Below, piece by piece: positions 1-8,786 of a stretch of DNA of 64,000 nucleotides (positions are counted from its first letter, which is position 1; the number at the start of each line of letters is the position of its first letter). The notes beneath the pieces were generated by a model. The model did no database searches and had not been told where the DNA came from. It was given only the letters and a program-made list of their open reading frames with translations. The stretch is taken from positions 1 to 64,000 of the forward strand of contig PMOQ01000044.1 of the NCBI GenBank assembly GCA_003161255.1, in the 5' to 3' direction. The DNA is from Acidimicrobiaceae bacterium. Lineage in GTDB: Bacteria; Actinomycetota; Acidimicrobiia; Acidimicrobiales; RAAP-2. The translations under genes were made by a program, and so were the position numbers.

Positions 1-108
1 TCGGTCTTTCAGTAATGCCGGAGCTCAGCAGGCAATCGACTTGACGATTCGGGGCGGACCGTGATCCCAGCTCGCCGCTGGAACGAGCATCCCTCCACAC
101 GGGAAACG

Positions 109-462
109 TCACTCGGTCGAATCAGTGTCAGCCTCGCCACCAGGTGTCACAGGTGCGTCGAGATCCCAGCCCTCGTTGTCTTCACGCCGAGAACGAGCAC
201 GACTAGAAGGCTCGCCCAGGCCATCGGGGTCGTCCATACCTCCTTCGAGGGTGACCAGAGCTTCAGGGTCGTCCAGCTCGGCCCCCGTCTCCTCGAGTTC
301 GCGTTCGTCCATCCGAAGCGCCCGACCGAGCGACGGGTCCCCCTCCACGTCTTCGATCAAACCCGGATCGATTCTGGAGTCCTCATCCAGCGCTTCATCG
401 CCCTGCTCGAACGCTTCGGTGCCCAATGGTTCGTCGGGTGACCAGTCATCATTCTGGCTCAT
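109..462 (-). CDS. small acidic hypothetical protein (DUF5709-like?)
   Basis: 117-residue, strongly acidic, low-complexity protein beginning MSQNDDWSPDEP. It is rich in Asp, Glu, Gly and Pro, has no membrane segment or catalytic motif, and carries the repeated phrase ELDDPEALVTLEGGMDDPDG. I start at the ATG at 462 because a GGAG lies about 9 nt upstream; the frame stays open further upstream but without such support. Composition and length recall actinobacterial DUF5709-type acidic proteins, often linked to stress, but this is a weak resemblance and not a firm family call. It stands alone and is divergent from the hydrolase at 796. The 333 bp between them hold no other gene. Confidence 0.6.
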   Translation of the reverse strand: MSQNDDWSPDEPLGTEAFEQGDEALDEDSRIDPGLIEDVEGDPSLGRALRMDERELEETGAELDDPEALVTLEGGMDDPDGLGEPSSRARSRREDNEGWDLDAPVTPGGEADTDSTE

Positions 463-795
463 GGGTTCGCTCTCCGCTGCCAATTGGAGGTGTGGATCGA
501 TCGTAGGGTCTCTGGACCAGATTCTCCTCCCGGTCCCAACCTTCCGGGGTAGCAACCCGACAAATCCAATACGACCACCTCCCGGGTGACGCACGTGTTG
601 AGCCACCTATCGTGAGTTGTGACGCTCGTGTGGGAAACGGGTGTCTCCGGGTCGGGCAAGTTTTCGATTTGCGAGGTGCTGCCTGGGGCACCAATAGGCC
701 CGCAAGGGTTCGGCATCCTCTCGGACAGGACGAGCCAGCCTCCGACGAGGCAGCGCGGTACGCTCCCGCCTACTTCGACCGGAGGGGCTGGGACC

Positions 796-1584
796 ATGGA
801 CATCGTCGAGGAAGTCTGTGAGCGCGGTGTTGTCGAGCGACGGGTGGGGCTCAAGGTGGACGGCGGGGAGATCGTGCCGGGCATCGTCTGGCTGCCGGAG
901 GCCGCCACCGGGCCCCGACCGACGGTGATCCTCGGTCACGGAGGTGCGGTACACAAGCGCGCCCCTGAGGTACTTGGGCTCGCCCGGCGCCTCGTGCGGC
1001 ACCGGGGCTACGCGGTCGTCGCCCTTGACGCCCCCGAGCACGGCGACCGCATCACCGACAAGGAGGCGGCCCGAGCCATGCGACGCTCCCTCCAGGCCCG
1101 CATCGACCAGGGGCCCGGTGCGGGCCCGCCCGTGGTGATGGCCAACCAGGCGGCGGGATTCGCAGGCCGAATGGCCACCCACGTCGGTGAGCTGAGCGCC
1201 TTGGTGGACGACCTCATGTCGACCGGCTTCAGCGACGACCGGATGGGCTACTGGGGGATGTCCATGGGCACCGGCATCGGTCTGCGATTCGTGGCCTCCG
1301 AACCCCGGGTCAAGGCCGCCGTGCTCGGTCTGGCCGGCCTGGGCGCCGGTATGGGCGGGGCCGAGTTCGAGACGGCGGCCCGCTCTCTACGGGTCCCGAT
1401 CCTGTTCCTCCTCCAGTGGGACGACGAGTTGATCGCCGGCGATTCCGGCCTCGCTCTCTTCGACGCCATCGGCTCGTCCGACAAGACCCTTCACATCAAC
1501 CCGGGGGGTCACATCCAGGTGCCGGTGTTCGAGAACGATTCCGCCGAGTCGTTCTTCGTCCGGCATCTCGGTGCCGGCGGGTAG
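796..1584 (+). CDS. dienelactone-hydrolase-like alpha/beta hydrolase
   Basis: 262-residue alpha/beta hydrolase. The order of motifs is an oxyanion strand with HGGAVHKRAPE, the nucleophile elbow G-M-S-M-G (Ser), an acid in LLQWDDELI, and a C-terminal NPGGH that supplies the histidine. The size and the single compact domain resemble dienelactone hydrolase/acyl-esterase relatives, but the substrate is unknown. The ATG at 796 is chosen because GGAGGGG lies 8 nt upstream; the reading frame extends to 619 without a ribosome site. No signal peptide is seen, so it is probably cytoplasmic. The next gene in the same direction is another hydrolase 150 bp downstream and is not tightly coupled. Confidence 0.8.
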   Translation: MDIVEEVCERGVVERRVGLKVDGGEIVPGIVWLPEAATGPRPTVILGHGGAVHKRAPEVLGLARRLVRHRGYAVVALDAPEHGDRITDKEAARAMRRSLQARIDQGPGAGPPVVMANQAAGFAGRMATHVGELSALVDDLMSTGFSDDRMGYWGMSMGTGIGLRFVASEPRVKAAVLGLAGLGAGMGGAEFETAARSLRVPILFLLQWDDELIAGDSGLALFDAIGSSDKTLHINPGGHIQVPVFENDSAESFFVRHLGAGG

Positions 1585-1735
1585 CGCCCGCTAGCGACGC
1601 GAGCGCGAGAGTAGGTCCTCAACCAGTACAAGATTATCCGCTACCAGCGAGCAGAACGCTCACCGCGGGGGTGCGTTCGGGGCCATCCTCACCGTGGGTC
1701 AGTGCGCGAGCCCTCCAGGCCGGGCATCATGTGCG

Positions 1736-2602
1736 ATGGGTGAAACCCGGCTGATTGAGCTGGCCGGCGGTCGTGAGCTGGCCTGGACTGAGTACGGATC
1801 TCTCGACGGCGCGCCGGTGGTGGCGTTTCATGGATCACCCGGGACTCGCAACTTCTTCGCGCCTCTGGCCGAGATTGTCACTCGCAAAGGTGTGCGGCTA
1901 ATCGCCCCGGATCGGCCTGGCTACGGGCACAGCACATATCACCCAGGTCGAACCTACGAGACCTGGGCAGGTGACGTCGCTCAGTTGGCCGATCATCTTG
2001 GCATCGATCGGTTCGCGGTGGTTGGGCCGTCCAGCGGCGGACCGAACGCTGCGGGGTGCGCGAGGTTCTTGGGCGAGCGCGTTGTCGGCTGCGCGATTGT
2101 GAGCGGCCCCGCGCCGCCGGAAGCCGGGATCTCAAATGACCAGATGTCGCGCACAAGTCGGATTACGCAACGACTCGCTATGGCCGCGCCCGGGCTCATG
2201 GGCTTCGCCTACGAGGTGGGGTTGCGACAGGTTCAGCGCCGGCCGGACAAGTCGATGGCATGGGCGGTCCGCACCCTTCCCGCGTGTGACGCCGCGGTCA
2301 TCGAGCGCCCCGAGATCCACGCCGCTATGCGAGACGATCTCGCGCGTCCGGTTGCCTCGACGGCCGGTCGCGCGGCAGTGCAGGATCTCGCACTCGAGCT
2401 GACCCCGTGGGGATTTCGCCTCCAGGACCTCGCGCAACCGGTGCGTGTTTGGCACGGCGACCTGGATCAAAATGTCAGCGTCGAGAGCGGCGTCTATCTG
2501 GCCAGCGAAATACCGGGCGCCATCCTCCGTCGAGTTCCCAATGAGGGCCATTTGCTCATCTACGGCCACTTCGAAGAAATCCTCGAAAGCCTGACTGCGT
2601 AG
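1736..2602 (+). CDS. alpha/beta hydrolase
   Basis: 288-residue single-domain alpha/beta hydrolase. Visible elements are HGSPGTRNFF near the N-terminus (oxyanion HG), DRPGYGHS, the nucleophile elbow GPSSGG (Ser), the acid in WHGDLDQNVS, and NEGHL with the catalytic His near the end. This is the pattern of soluble esterases and proline-iminopeptidase-like hydrolases. The substrate cannot be assigned. The start at 1736 (MGETRLIELAGG) matches the usual family N-terminus; the ribosome-binding site is weak, and an upstream start at 1694 would add a poorly conserved stretch. Confidence 0.8.
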   Translation: MGETRLIELAGGRELAWTEYGSLDGAPVVAFHGSPGTRNFFAPLAEIVTRKGVRLIAPDRPGYGHSTYHPGRTYETWAGDVAQLADHLGIDRFAVVGPSSGGPNAAGCARFLGERVVGCAIVSGPAPPEAGISNDQMSRTSRITQRLAMAAPGLMGFAYEVGLRQVQRRPDKSMAWAVRTLPACDAAVIERPEIHAAMRDDLARPVASTAGRAAVQDLALELTPWGFRLQDLAQPVRVWHGDLDQNVSVESGVYLASEIPGAILRRVPNEGHLLIYGHFEEILESLTA

Positions 2603-2905
2603 GGCGCCATGGCGAAAATCGGGGCTGGCGTTGACGCCCTGACGCCTTCGACCAACATTGGACCTTAGATCGATCTACTTGCGGCGGACGCTATTGGCTA
2701 CAACGTCATCGACAGGTTCGGGCGATTCGGGAGGCACTTCGACGCGATCCTGCGCACCTCATCCACCCGGTATCGGTCGCCGACAAGCCGGCACCCTCTA
2801 TGTAGACGCCATCGGAGCCAGTTTGTGTTCGGGGCACGGCGCCGCCCGTGGTCCTCAATGCTTAAGACGTGAACTATGCCGTGCTACGGCCCACCCAAAG
2901 TGACG
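2603..2905. other. gap without recognisable gene
   Basis: About 300 bp between the end of the plus-strand hydrolase and the stop of the minus-strand esterase. Short open frames are present but none has a start with a ribosome site or a recognisable protein. One plus frame reads a plausible fragment (YNVIDRFGRFGRHFDAIL), which may be a decayed gene but cannot be identified. Confidence 0.5.
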
Positions 2906-3829
2906 TTAGTCCACTTGGGCAAAGGCGCTCCGTAGCCAGCGACCGATCTTGTCGAATGCCTCACTCGCCGCCGGGAACTCGAAGTTGACGAAGCCGTGAG
3001 GCTGTCCGGCGTAGCTCACCTCTTCGACGTCAACCCCGTCATCGCGCAGACGCCCGGCGTAAGCCCTTCCCTCGTCCCTGAGCATGTCGCACCCGCCCAG
3101 GACGACGAGCGCCGGGGGCAGGGCGGCAAGGCTCTTGGCGCTCAGCGGGACCGCATACTGGTCCGAGTCCAGGTCACGACCCTCGCTGTAAGCCTGCCAG
3201 AACTTCTCACCTGCGGCGAGGCTTATGACCAAGCCATCGAACTCCCGCTTGGATGGGAACACCTCCGTGCCTGCTACGGCCGGATAGATGAGCACCTGGC
3301 CGGCCAACATCAAGTCGCCTGCATCACGTGCCCGCAACGACACCGCGGCCGCCAGGTTGCCCCCTGCGCTCTCCCCGGCCAGCGCCACCAATCGAGGGGA
3401 CACGCCGAACCGGTCGGCGTTGGCAATCGCCCAGCGAGTCGCCGCCTCGCAGTCATCGAGCCCGGCTGGATAGGGATACTCGGGGGCGAGCCGGTACTCC
3501 ACAGAGATGACCACAGCTCCGGAAGCGTCCACCAGGGCGCGCGCCACGTTGTCCATGATCCCGATGCTGCCCATCACGAAGCCGCCTCCGTGAAAGTACA
3601 CGACGACGCCAGTCACGGGTCCTTCCGGGTGGTAGATCCGCACCGGTACGTCACCGACGAACTCATCACTGATGTGGGCGACCTGGATATCACGTTGCGA
3701 TGGCATCCCAACCGGGCCTCGGGCCAACTCGAGTATCTCCGGCGACAGGTCTTCGAGTGGAGTCGCTCCCATCGGATTGCCGGCCAACCATTGGGCGACC
3801 CACGGATCCAGTACTCCCTCTTCGGCCAT
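2906..3829 (-). CDS. HSL-family (family IV) esterase/lipase
   Basis: 307-residue alpha/beta-hydrolase-3 protein of the hormone-sensitive-lipase family. It shows the family IV oxyanion motif HGGGF in YFHGGGFVMGS, the nucleophile motif GESAGGN (Ser), the acid in GGCDMLRDEG, and the His in GQPHGFVNF. A conserved EYRLAPE sits between the first two motifs, as in other family members. These enzymes hydrolyse short- to medium-chain esters in the cytoplasm. The start at 3829 is supported by CGGAGG just upstream. No neighbour indicates its physiological substrate. Confidence 0.88.
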   Translation of the reverse strand: MAEEGVLDPWVAQWLAGNPMGATPLEDLSPEILELARGPVGMPSQRDIQVAHISDEFVGDVPVRIYHPEGPVTGVVVYFHGGGFVMGSIGIMDNVARALVDASGAVVISVEYRLAPEYPYPAGLDDCEAATRWAIANADRFGVSPRLVALAGESAGGNLAAAVSLRARDAGDLMLAGQVLIYPAVAGTEVFPSKREFDGLVISLAAGEKFWQAYSEGRDLDSDQYAVPLSAKSLAALPPALVVLGGCDMLRDEGRAYAGRLRDDGVDVEEVSYAGQPHGFVNFEFPAASEAFDKIGRWLRSAFAQVD

Positions 3830-4088
3830 GGTTTTCCTCCGACTCCAGTGTCCAGCACATCAGGTGCGGGCCAGTCACGAACGACGTAGTGGCGCGAACC
3901 CTAGTAGGAGTCAGTGAGGAACCCATTTGCCGGCTCCTTGCCCGATACTGACCCGTCGAGATCCAGACCGATCACTCAGAAACGTACGCCGTCGGTCAAA
4001 ACAGTGAGTGATGCTCCCGGCGGCCCCGCTCGGTGGCTAATACCTTGATCAGCCGCCCTCTTGACCGCCTACCTGCTATACCCCACTT

Positions 4089-5066
4089 GTGCGGGTCCTC
4101 GTCACCGGAAGTTCAGGGCATTTGGGAGAGGCTCTAGTTCGCGCTCTCGCCTCTGATGGCTCTGAGGTCGTCGGCATCGACTTGCTCGCGTCTGATTCCA
4201 CCGGCGTTGTGGGGTCCATCACTGACCGTTCCCTGATCCGAAGTTGCATGCGCGATATGGAGGCGGTGATTCACACGGCTACCCTTCACAAGCCTCACAT
4301 CGAGACCCACAGCCACCAGCAGTTCGTCGACACAAATGTCACCGGGACGCTGACCCTGCTCGAGGGAGCAACCGCTGCGGGAGTCAGGCGTTTCGTCTTC
4401 ACCAGCACCACGAGCCTTTATGGCCGGGCCAATGTTCCGGCCTCCGGAAGACCGGCGGCATGGATCGATGAGGACGTCATCCCGATCCCGAAGAACATAT
4501 ACGGGGCCACGAAAAGAGCGGCCGAGGACCTGTGCGAGCTCTTCTACGTGGACAACGGCTTACCGTGCCTGATCCTGCGAACTTCTCGTTTCTTCCCGGA
4601 ACTCGACGACAACCCCGAACTGCGCGGTTCTTATGACGATGCAAATATCAAGCTCAACGAGCTCCTATACCGCCGAGTCGATCTGGAAGATGTCGTCAGC
4701 GCCCACCTTCTGGCTCTACGTTCAGCAGATTCCGTAGGGTTTGGCAGATACGTCGTCAGTGCCACGACACCATTTCGACAAGAGGATCGGGCCGAGCTGC
4801 GGACCGATGCGTCAACCGTGGTTCGGAGACTCTTTCCGGAGTGCGATGCGATCTATGGCCGCTTAGGCTGGAGGCTCTTTCCCAGCATCGAACGCGTCTA
4901 TGTGAACGACCGGGCGCGAGCCGAGCTCGGATGGATGCCCCGTTATGACTTCGGATCGGCGCTCGAGCGGCTCCGGATGAATGAGGATCCAAGGAGCCCA
5001 TTGGCTCTCTCGATCGGGGCAAAGGGCTACCACGCCACCGCGACCTACCCCTACACGCAGCGTTGA
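4089..5066 (+). CDS. NAD(P)-dependent epimerase/dehydratase
   Basis: 325-residue extended-SDR protein. The N-terminal Rossmann motif is GSSGHLGEAL, the acidic cofactor residue is in VVGIDLL, and the catalytic YxxxK is in NIYGATKRAAED, preceded by Thr/Ser in FTSTTSLYG. These features define the NDP-sugar epimerase/dehydratase superfamily. The substrate is not predictable, and no glycosyltransferases lie beside it. Translation starts at GTG 4089. A TATACC at 4077-4082 lies only 6 nt before the GTG and there is no ribosome site, so the mRNA may be leaderless. Confidence 0.85.
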   Translation: MRVLVTGSSGHLGEALVRALASDGSEVVGIDLLASDSTGVVGSITDRSLIRSCMRDMEAVIHTATLHKPHIETHSHQQFVDTNVTGTLTLLEGATAAGVRRFVFTSTTSLYGRANVPASGRPAAWIDEDVIPIPKNIYGATKRAAEDLCELFYVDNGLPCLILRTSRFFPELDDNPELRGSYDDANIKLNELLYRRVDLEDVVSAHLLALRSADSVGFGRYVVSATTPFRQEDRAELRTDASTVVRRLFPECDAIYGRLGWRLFPSIERVYVNDRARAELGWMPRYDFGSALERLRMNEDPRSPLALSIGAKGYHATATYPYTQR

Positions 5067-5276
5067 TCGTCCAAAGCAGATCGGTCTGCCCGTTCGTCCC
5101 GGCGATGATGGGATGCCCAAACCCCAACCGAACTCATTCGCGCCCCGAACTGTCGTTGACACGCTGCGGCCGCGCAAGATCATTTGCCGGCACTTTGGAT
5201 GTGAGCGGGGTACAGGAACCTTGACCTGGTAAGGACGCACCCAGATCGACTATTTGCTCCATAACCAAGCGGGTCT

Positions 5277-6299
5277 TCAGCTGACGTACGCCGTCACCGC
5301 CCGCAGGTGGCGGACGGCTTGGCGGTACGAACCGACCAGGCTGTCCTCGCAGTATCCGAGGTCGCTCTCGATGCAAAATGCCCGGATGATGCTCTGGGCA
5401 CGGGCCAGATTGGGTCGGGGCATCGTCGGGAAGAGGTGGTGCTCGATCTGGTAGTTGAGACCGCCGAGCATGAGATTGGTAAACCGGCCGCCGGCGACGT
5501 TGCGGGCGGTGGTGACCTGGCGCCGGGCGAAGCTCATCTCCGCATCGCCTTCGATGATGGGCATGCCCTTGTGGTTGGGGGCGAAGCTGCAGCCCAAGTA
5601 CAGCGAGAAGACCCCTTGCTGGACAGCGACGAAGGCCAACGCCCTCAGGGGGGAGAGCACCCACAGCACCACGGTCAGATAGAGAGCAGCGTGTCCGGCC
5701 ATTAGCAGGCCTTCTACGGCCGCTCCTCGACCCCGGTGCCGAAGCAACTTCTGGATACCGGACACATGCAAGCCAGTACTTCGGAGAAGCATGAGGGGGA
5801 AGAAGAGCTCGGGCTGCCAGCGTGCCAGGACCCGCGTGAGGCCGCCGCGTAGCCCGGCGGCGCAAGTCGGGACCACGATGCCCTCGCCTATGTCGGGGTC
5901 AAGGCCCACCTGGTTGGGGTGTGCGTGGTGGGCGCTGTGCTTGGAAACCCACCAGCCGAAGCTCAATCCGATCAACGCGTTCCCGACGACCAGCCCGAGC
6001 AGCCAGTTGGCTCGCCGGGACCGAAAGATCTGCTGATGGCCGGCATCGTGGCCGACGAAGCCCAGCTGGGTGAACATCACGCCCAGGAACGCTGCGACAC
6101 CTAGCGTGGCCCACGCGTTTCCCACGATCACGAACGCCGCCCATCCGGCCATGAACGCGGCGACGGTCAGGACTATCTTCACGCTGTAGTAGCCGGGCCG
6201 GCGGCCGAGGAGCCCGGCGTCGCGGATCTGGAGGGCCAGTGCGCGGAAGTCGCCGGTCCCACTGGCAGTGGCCGTCCCCACGAGCTCTCCTTCTGGCAT
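5277..6299 (-). CDS. membrane fatty acid desaturase (acyl-lipid/acyl-CoA type)
   Basis: 340-residue di-iron membrane desaturase. All three histidine boxes are present: HDAGH, then HSAHH about 33 residues later, and QIEHH near the C-terminus, followed by LFPTMPR. Hydrophobic hairpins precede the first box and lie between the second and third. The QxxHH form of the last box is that of front-end and DesA3-like acyl desaturases. It inserts a double bond in membrane acyl chains using O2 and reduced ferredoxin. I use ATG 6299. A TTG at 6392 overlaps the stop of the upstream GAF-ANTAR gene as TTGA and would add 31 residues, so translational coupling is a real alternative. Confidence 0.85.
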   Translation of the reverse strand: MPEGELVGTATASGTGDFRALALQIRDAGLLGRRPGYYSVKIVLTVAAFMAGWAAFVIVGNAWATLGVAAFLGVMFTQLGFVGHDAGHQQIFRSRRANWLLGLVVGNALIGLSFGWWVSKHSAHHAHPNQVGLDPDIGEGIVVPTCAAGLRGGLTRVLARWQPELFFPLMLLRSTGLHVSGIQKLLRHRGRGAAVEGLLMAGHAALYLTVVLWVLSPLRALAFVAVQQGVFSLYLGCSFAPNHKGMPIIEGDAEMSFARRQVTTARNVAGGRFTNLMLGGLNYQIEHHLFPTMPRPNLARAQSIIRAFCIESDLGYCEDSLVGSYRQAVRHLRAVTAYVS

Positions 6300-6388
6300 C
6301 CGTCCGAGAGTACCAACGGAGCCGGGGTCGACACATCCGTCGATAGTCCTCAAACGTCCGCAGGTGAGTGCGTCGGGCTGGGTCGTGC

Positions 6389-7204
6389 TCAAGAGGATCG
6401 AGGTTGGCCTGTCTCTGGTCTCGCGCCCGTGTCGACGAAGTCTTGGGCGACGTCTCGGAGCTTGCGGTTTAGATGCTGTGACGCTCGACGCAAGACGTCA
6501 AAGGCTTGAGCGGCGGAGATTCGCTCGCGCTCCATCAAGATCCCCTGGGCCTGTCCGATCACTTCGCGACTGGCCAGGGCAACGTTGAGGTTGGCAGCCC
6601 GGAGCTCCTCATCCTCGTGGGAGTGGGCGGCGGCGACGGCGAGACCAGCCAAAGACGCCAGGATCACCCCTTTGGCTCGGTCGACGACACCAAACGCGGC
6701 CGGGTAGCGGGCATACAGATTGAGGGCTCCCAAGCTGCCGTTGGTGGTCAATGGAAGAGCCAAGACACTTCGTATCCCGGCTGCGCTCGCCTGAGGCCCG
6801 AAACGGGGCCAACGGGGGTCGTCGGCCACGTCGTCGGCATAGAAGATAAGCCGGTCGGCGACGGCGTCGAGGCAGGGTCCCTCGCCAGTCTCGTGCTGGA
6901 GAGCGTCGATCGTGTCCACGACCGGGTCGGTGTGCACCGGGGAAGTGACCACGTCCTTCTCGAGAAGAAAGAGTCCGGCAAAGTCACAGCCGTCGATGGT
7001 GGTCACGGCCAGCTCCACGACCTGAGCCAAGGTGTCGGTCACGCTGCCAGCGGCAAACAAAATCCGGGCCGTCTCGGAGAAGTCGGCGGCGAGCTCGGAG
7101 GTGGGGTCCGGGTCGACGAACCCGCCCTCGACCTCCTTCTCCTGGGCGGTCATGATCCACTCGCTTCTCATCGCCGAGGGTTCAAGCCCTTGGGGTTGGT
7201 CCAT
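6389..7204 (-). CDS. GAF-ANTAR RNA-binding regulator
   Basis: 271-residue protein with a GAF sensor domain (about residues 30-185, including ETGEGPCLDAV and RSVLALPL) and a C-terminal ANTAR domain (about 195-255, with EVIGQAQGILMERERISAAQAFDVLRRAS split by the usual Ala and aromatic positions). ANTAR domains bind tandem hairpins in nascent RNA and act as antiterminators. The signal bound by the GAF domain is unknown. It directly precedes the desaturase and may control it or be co-transcribed with it. Starts at 7204, 7171 or 7153 are possible; none has a strong ribosome site. A broken relative of its N-terminus lies at 41042-41256. Confidence 0.88.
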   Translation of the reverse strand: MDQPQGLEPSAMRSEWIMTAQEKEVEGGFVDPDPTSELAADFSETARILFAAGSVTDTLAQVVELAVTTIDGCDFAGLFLLEKDVVTSPVHTDPVVDTIDALQHETGEGPCLDAVADRLIFYADDVADDPRWPRFGPQASAAGIRSVLALPLTTNGSLGALNLYARYPAAFGVVDRAKGVILASLAGLAVAAAHSHEDEELRAANLNVALASREVIGQAQGILMERERISAAQAFDVLRRASQHLNRKLRDVAQDFVDTGARPETGQPRSS

Positions 7205-7263
7205 GCCTCACCGCTACGTGAGCCGTCTCCTTGGTTAGCCTCATTGACACAGGGAGCATGGTC

Positions 7264-7283
7264 AATCACCCGATCGGGTGATT
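7264..7283. promoter_or_regulatory. perfect 20-bp palindromic operator before luxR-type gene
   Basis: The sequence AATCACCCGATCGGGTGATT is a perfect palindrome in the 101-bp space between the divergent GAF-ANTAR gene and the LuxR-type regulator. A consensus-like -10 element, TAGAAT, lies at 7294-7299, so the palindrome covers the position expected for the -35 of the LuxR promoter. A dimeric regulator binding here would control that gene, possibly its own product. Binding is inferred; the symmetry is seen directly. Confidence 0.6.
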
Positions 7284-7305
7284 TAAGGGTCCCTAGAATG
7301 CAGCC

Positions 7306-7956
7306 GTGGCAAAGCCGATCCTGCTCGCTCTCGTCAACGACTACGACATCGTCCTCGAAGGTCTGCGCGGCCTACTCAACGCCAGTGAGCCCGAGATCCG
7401 AGTCGTCGAAATTGACGTCCGGAAGGGACCGAGACGACGGGTCGACGTCACGCTACTCGACACCTACGGAGAGGATGAAGACCTCGGAGATCGCGTGCGC
7501 AATCTCGCTGCCAACCCACGTCACGGCACGATCGTTGTATTCAGCTTTTCAGACCAACCCACGGCTGTCCGTCGTGCAATGCGTGCCGGCGCACAAGGAT
7601 TTGTGTCCAAGGCTGTACCTGCGCAAGAGATCATTGACGGCATCGCCGCTGCCGCACGCGGTGAACGCGTCGTCTTGACCCGAACGTCCAAACGTTCTGC
7701 GATCGACGAAACACTGCGCTGGCCGGGACGCGACATCGGGCTTACTGAACGTGAAAGTGAGGTCTTATCCCTGCTCTCGACTGGGATGACGAACCGCGAA
7801 CTCGGCGACCGCCTGTACGTCAGTGAGAACACGATCAAGACTCAGCTACACCACCTATACGCCAAGCTCAACGTTCGCAACCGTACCCAAGCCGCGTCAC
7901 TCGCCGGTCAAGGCATCCTCGGAGGCCATCGCCGTCGATCCGAGTCCGTCTACTGA
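7306..7956 (+). CDS. NarL/LuxR-family response regulator
   Basis: 216-residue two-domain regulator. The receiver domain (about 1-125) keeps the phospho-acceptor Asp in VDVTLLDTYG and the switch Lys in GFVSKAV, but the usual acidic pair at the start reads NDYD. The C-terminal LuxR helix-turn-helix (about 145-205) is typical: LTERESEVLSLLSTGMTNRE, followed by VSENTIKTQLHHLYAKLNV. No histidine kinase is encoded in the window, so it is an orphan. The GTG start lies 6 nt after the -10 TAGAAT with no ribosome site, suggesting a leaderless transcript. The 20-bp palindrome upstream is a candidate autoregulatory site. Confidence 0.85.
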   Translation: MAKPILLALVNDYDIVLEGLRGLLNASEPEIRVVEIDVRKGPRRRVDVTLLDTYGEDEDLGDRVRNLAANPRHGTIVVFSFSDQPTAVRRAMRAGAQGFVSKAVPAQEIIDGIAAAARGERVVLTRTSKRSAIDETLRWPGRDIGLTERESEVLSLLSTGMTNRELGDRLYVSENTIKTQLHHLYAKLNVRNRTQAASLAGQGILGGHRRRSESVY

Positions 7957-8786
7957 TGCGCCCCGTTTCCTTGACCTGTACTGCACCCGGCCGCACTAAC
8001 TCCACCAATCCCACTCGCACCAGGGGCAGATAGACGCGCTTCAGACCGGCCGTCGGAAACCGAGCAGCGCTGCGTGTAGGGACACCAACTGTCGAAAGGT
8101 CCTGTGAGTCGGGACAGGAAATCAGGATGCTCAGCATCCCCTGGGAGGTCGCACCGTTAGGTACCGCCGGGTGCCGATTGGATGGCCGCTCTCTCTTAGA
8201 GAAATGGCTGACTCCGCACGGGCTCAGGAGAGATCATTGGAGGCCTCTCCGGGTTCCAGCACTTGCCGGGGGTGTCTGTGAGGTCCTTCCTCATCCTCGG
8301 CGGTTCTGCCGCTGGTTATGAGTACCGCATCGGTCGTTCCCCAACTCGGCTACGCAATCCCTCCTGGTGAGTGGGCATTTGACACCGTGCTCGACGTGCA
8401 GATGCGGCAACGACTATCGCCCGGACCATGCGAAGGTCAACGAGAGTTGCTGGCCGCAAGGAATCCTCCGCTTGCATAGATCAGAAGTTTGGCGGGGCGT
8501 CGATAAGCCTCCAACCTCCCTCGATGCCTTCGGGTCTAGTTCGATCGTGGTGGGCGGCTGACACCGCTTGCCCGGCGACCACCGAGAGGTGACAACGATC
8601 AAACGTCTCTTCTACGCTGGCAACATGGCCGAGCTGTTCGCCGCGTCAGTCAGCCACCGTCCGAGCTTGCTCAACGATCGAATCGATCCGGGCTACCCGC
8701 GGCTGGTCAGGACCTGCGAAGGTGCCGAGACGCTTTGCACCAAACGGGTCGGTGAGATTACCGAACGCTTTGAGGGAGGGAGACCT
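7957..8786. other. long intergenic region with one possible small ORF
   Basis: 830 bp between the LuxR-type gene and the tannase-like/PKD gene. Apart from the 53-codon frame listed separately at 8318, I see no gene with a convincing start, and no terminator, repeat or structured element that I can support. Confidence 0.4.
8318..8479 (+). CDS. possible small protein, 53 aa
   Basis: An ATG-initiated frame of 53 codons inside a long non-coding stretch. The protein begins MSTASVVPQLGYAIPPGEW and has the composition of an ordinary soluble peptide. There is no ribosome-binding site and no recognised family. It is listed because it is the cleanest frame in the gap; it may equally be chance or a gene remnant. 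Confidence 0.2.
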   Translation: MSTASVVPQLGYAIPPGEWAFDTVLDVQMRQRLSPGPCEGQRELLAARNPPLA

